From the NCBI GenBank assembly GCA_900772775.1, contig CAAGRW010000044.1:1-8198 (forward strand): a stretch of 8,198 nt of DNA, in the 5' to 3' direction. The translations under genes and the position numbers were made by a program. This document shows positions 6,155 through 8,198 of the stretch, piece after piece (positions within the stretch are counted from its first letter, which is position 1; each line of letters opens with the position of its first letter). The notes below the pieces were generated by a model. That model saw nothing but the letters and a program-made list of their open reading frames with translations, searched no databases and was not told the origin of the DNA. Source of the DNA: Candidatus Rifleibacteriota bacterium (GTDB lineage Bacteria; Vulcanimicrobiota; Xenobia; Xenobiales; Xenobiaceae).

Positions 6155-8191
6155 ATGCTAAAAAAAATTGCAACCATATACAATCGCTTCGGTGAAGCGG
6201 CCAGCGGTTCGGCTTTCAGCAGTGCGGCTATGGCTTTGGCTCCATTGGCGTTTATCTTTTTGGGCCTAGACTTAGATGATGGCGTAATGTCTCTCTTTAG
6301 GAGCACGTGTGCTGTTCTTACGCTTATCTTTACTGTTTTAATTGGATTATTTTGGGATAAACATCCACAATTGGGCAAATATTTGGCTTTAGCTGACGCT
6401 TTAGCTTGCGTTGGCGCCGCCGGACGTTATCTTTTTAGTGATCCTTTTTCAGCTTTAACAGTTTTTGTAGCCGTTTCTACTTTGGTTAATGCTGTTGTTC
6501 ATTATCGTGGCAATGATAATGTGCAAGCTAAGAAATATTCCCAACAGGAGGGAATAGAATCTATAGGCGGCGCGGTAGGCGGCTTTGTCGGTCTATTTTT
6601 TATTACTTGGTTCTTGTGCGGATTAGATAATCAATTGGGGCTGTCTTTGTGTGCTTGCGGCGGTTTAATTTGCCAATTGATTTTTTATAAATGGTCATTG
6701 AAATTAAAATCGCGCTTGCCCAAGACGATTGTTCTAGTTTGCTTTTTTTCCATTTGCCTTAGCTTTATCGCTCAGGGAACTTGGCTTACTGTTACTTGTC
6801 TGGCTCTAACTATTTTCTTGGACGCTTTCTTCGTTAATAGCTATGGCAATTTGAAATTGCGTGAAGATTTTGGAGTCGACTTTTTTCTCAACCGTCCCGC
6901 TCGTTTTTTACTATTGACTTTTGTACTTCTTTGCACGGTCGGCTCTGTTTTGCTCTATTTACCCATTTCCTCGGCTCACAGTTTAAATTATATTGACGCT
7001 GCCTTTATGGCTGTAAGTGCTTCTTGTGTAACTGGCCTAACTTGTTTAGATTTAGAACACGATTTTACTACTTATGGTAAAGTTTTTTTGGCTATTTTGG
7101 TGCAGCTAGGCGGTTTAGGTATGATGGGTACAGCTTCTCTAGCTATGCACGCTATGGGACGCAGGCTCAGTTTGCGTCATGAGCGTCTCTTGGCTTCGCT
7201 TTCGGAAACGGAAAGCGGCCCTAACCTTATGCGCTCTCTTTACATTATCGTAATTTACGTCTTTGTTTTAGAAAGTATTGGTGCTTCAGTAATGACCGCT
7301 TGCCTTATGGGGCAGGGAATGCCTTTCTCTGAAGCTTTAGGTAAAGCTGCTTTTATGGCCGTTTCTGCTTTTTGTAATGCTGGTATGACCCCCGAAAGTG
7401 GCAATTTAGTAAATTATGTTCACGTGCCTGGCATATTATACACGGTAGCTATTTTGGTTATTTGTGGTGGCATGTCGCCTTTAACCTTTTTAGCTTTGCC
7501 TTTGTGGTTTAGGCGCCGTCATATCTCTTTAGCCAGTTTTTTAGCTTTGGTAACTACGGCTTTACTGTTGTTTTTGGGTACCGCCGTCTATATGACGCTA
7601 GAATGGAATGGTATTTTCGCTCAGTTAGCTCCGCTGGATAAGTTGCATAATGCCTTTTTCTTTTCGGCTGTGGGACGAACGGCCGGCTTTAATGCTGTAG
7701 ATGTCAGTACCTTAAGTCCGCTCAGCACTCTTATGACTCTGGTTTTTATGCTTATAGGAGGCTGTCCCGGAGGTACTGCTGGCGGTATGAAAACGGTTAC
7801 GGTAGCTATTATGTTTTTGGCTTTTTGGACTGATTTAAATCAAGAAAAAGAAGTTGTGTGCCGCCGTCGTCTAGTGCCTCACGACGTAGTCAGACGTACT
7901 ATCACCATTTTAATGGCTTTTATGCTCACTTTAGCCTCCGTTTTAACTTTGCTCTTTATGACTCAGACTGTGGCTCCCAAATTGTTGCTTTTTGAAGCTG
8001 TCTCCGCTTTGGGAACCGTAGGCCTAAGTTTGGGAGCCACTTCTCAGCTTGACGAAATAGGCAAAATTATCATTATGTTTACGATGTTTTGCGGTAGAAT
8101 TGGGCCTATCTCTATTTTTGCCGTTATGGCAGACGATAAATCGGTAAAACATGAAGTGGGCTATCCCCAAGAACATATTCCTTTGACTTAG
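6155..8191 (+). CDS. ktrB: K+ transporter membrane subunit KtrB/TrkH family with extended N-terminus
   Basis: This is the K+-conducting pore of the inner membrane, partner of the KtrA-like ring encoded just upstream. Four pore-loop repeats with the filter glycines are intact: CVTGLT (Gly294), CNAGMT (Gly410), TAGFN (Gly511) and TVGLSLG (Gly623). The glycine-rich gating loop IGGCPGGTAGGMKT (534-547) and the late GRIGP (647-651) are family hallmarks, as is the charged C-terminal tail with YPQEH. At 678 residues it is about 200 longer than ordinary KtrB or TrkH (about 440-490). The extra N-terminal part (residues 1 to about 245) has roughly six to eight hydrophobic segments and no domain I can name. 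Longer TrkH-family proteins of this kind exist in other phyla. The pore core starts near FLLLTFVLL (251-259). The ATG lies 13 bp after ktrA with a weak AAG-rich upstream site. The gene ends 7 bp before the window edge. Confidence 0.92.
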   Translation: MLKKIATIYNRFGEAASGSAFSSAAMALAPLAFIFLGLDLDDGVMSLFRSTCAVLTLIFTVLIGLFWDKHPQLGKYLALADALACVGAAGRYLFSDPFSALTVFVAVSTLVNAVVHYRGNDNVQAKKYSQQEGIESIGGAVGGFVGLFFITWFLCGLDNQLGLSLCACGGLICQLIFYKWSLKLKSRLPKTIVLVCFFSICLSFIAQGTWLTVTCLALTIFLDAFFVNSYGNLKLREDFGVDFFLNRPARFLLLTFVLLCTVGSVLLYLPISSAHSLNYIDAAFMAVSASCVTGLTCLDLEHDFTTYGKVFLAILVQLGGLGMMGTASLAMHAMGRRLSLRHERLLASLSETESGPNLMRSLYIIVIYVFVLESIGASVMTACLMGQGMPFSEALGKAAFMAVSAFCNAGMTPESGNLVNYVHVPGILYTVAILVICGGMSPLTFLALPLWFRRRHISLASFLALVTTALLLFLGTAVYMTLEWNGIFAQLAPLDKLHNAFFFSAVGRTAGFNAVDVSTLSPLSTLMTLVFMLIGGCPGGTAGGMKTVTVAIMFLAFWTDLNQEKEVVCRRRLVPHDVVRRTITILMAFMLTLASVLTLLFMTQTVAPKLLLFEAVSALGTVGLSLGATSQLDEIGKIIIMFTMFCGRIGPISIFAVMADDKSVKHEVGYPQEHIPLT

Positions 8192-8198
8192 CTTTAAG

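Noticed and set aside
6535..6556. Inverted repeat ATTCCC/GGGAAT inside ktrB
   Set aside because: It is a short repeat within a well-conserved reading frame with no T-tract or neighbouring gene start, so most likely coincidental.

Overview
The window holds six complete protein genes and looks like ordinary chromosome from a Gram-negative-type bacterium of low to moderate GC. The Gram-negative reading rests on a periplasmic S46 dipeptidyl-peptidase with a cleavable signal peptide. The phylum cannot be fixed from this window. The S46 protein carries the TNHH(V/I) and DNFxYPRxxLD motif forms that I associate with S46 proteins outside the classical Porphyromonas DPP7/DPP11 pair. An anaerobic host-associated lineage is plausible, but that is inference. 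Shine-Dalgarno sequences are weak throughout.

Layout: positions 1-615 have no convincing gene but contain an unusual run of small inverted repeats (200-318). A plus-strand cluster follows: a family 2 glycosyltransferase of the dolichyl-phosphate-mannose-synthase-like type (616-1326), ruvA (1352-1987) and ruvB (1994-3022). ruvC, a common neighbour of ruvAB, is absent here and the glycosyltransferase sits in that upstream position. A strong hairpin with T-tracts on both sides (3050-3116) ends ruvB and the convergent S46 peptidase gene (3130-5199, minus strand).

The peptidase gene is divergent from a two-gene potassium uptake operon, ktrA (5476-6141) and ktrB/trkH-like (6155-8191). The 276-bp divergent region contains an intrinsic-terminator-like hairpin only 30 nt before the ktrA start, pointing to a regulated leader or a small RNA.

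How the genes work together: RuvA and RuvB form the Holliday-junction branch-migration motor. KtrA is the cytosolic nucleotide-binding gating ring and KtrB the membrane pore of one K+ transporter. The S46 enzyme acts separately, trimming dipeptides from peptides in the periplasm; Arg639 predicts preference for acidic P1 residues. I saw no mobile element, CRISPR array, tRNA or rRNA. I found no clear undescribed system. The best leads are the hairpin cluster upstream of the glycosyltransferase, the putative ktrA leader terminator, the DPP11-like specificity residue, and the long extra membrane domain on KtrB.
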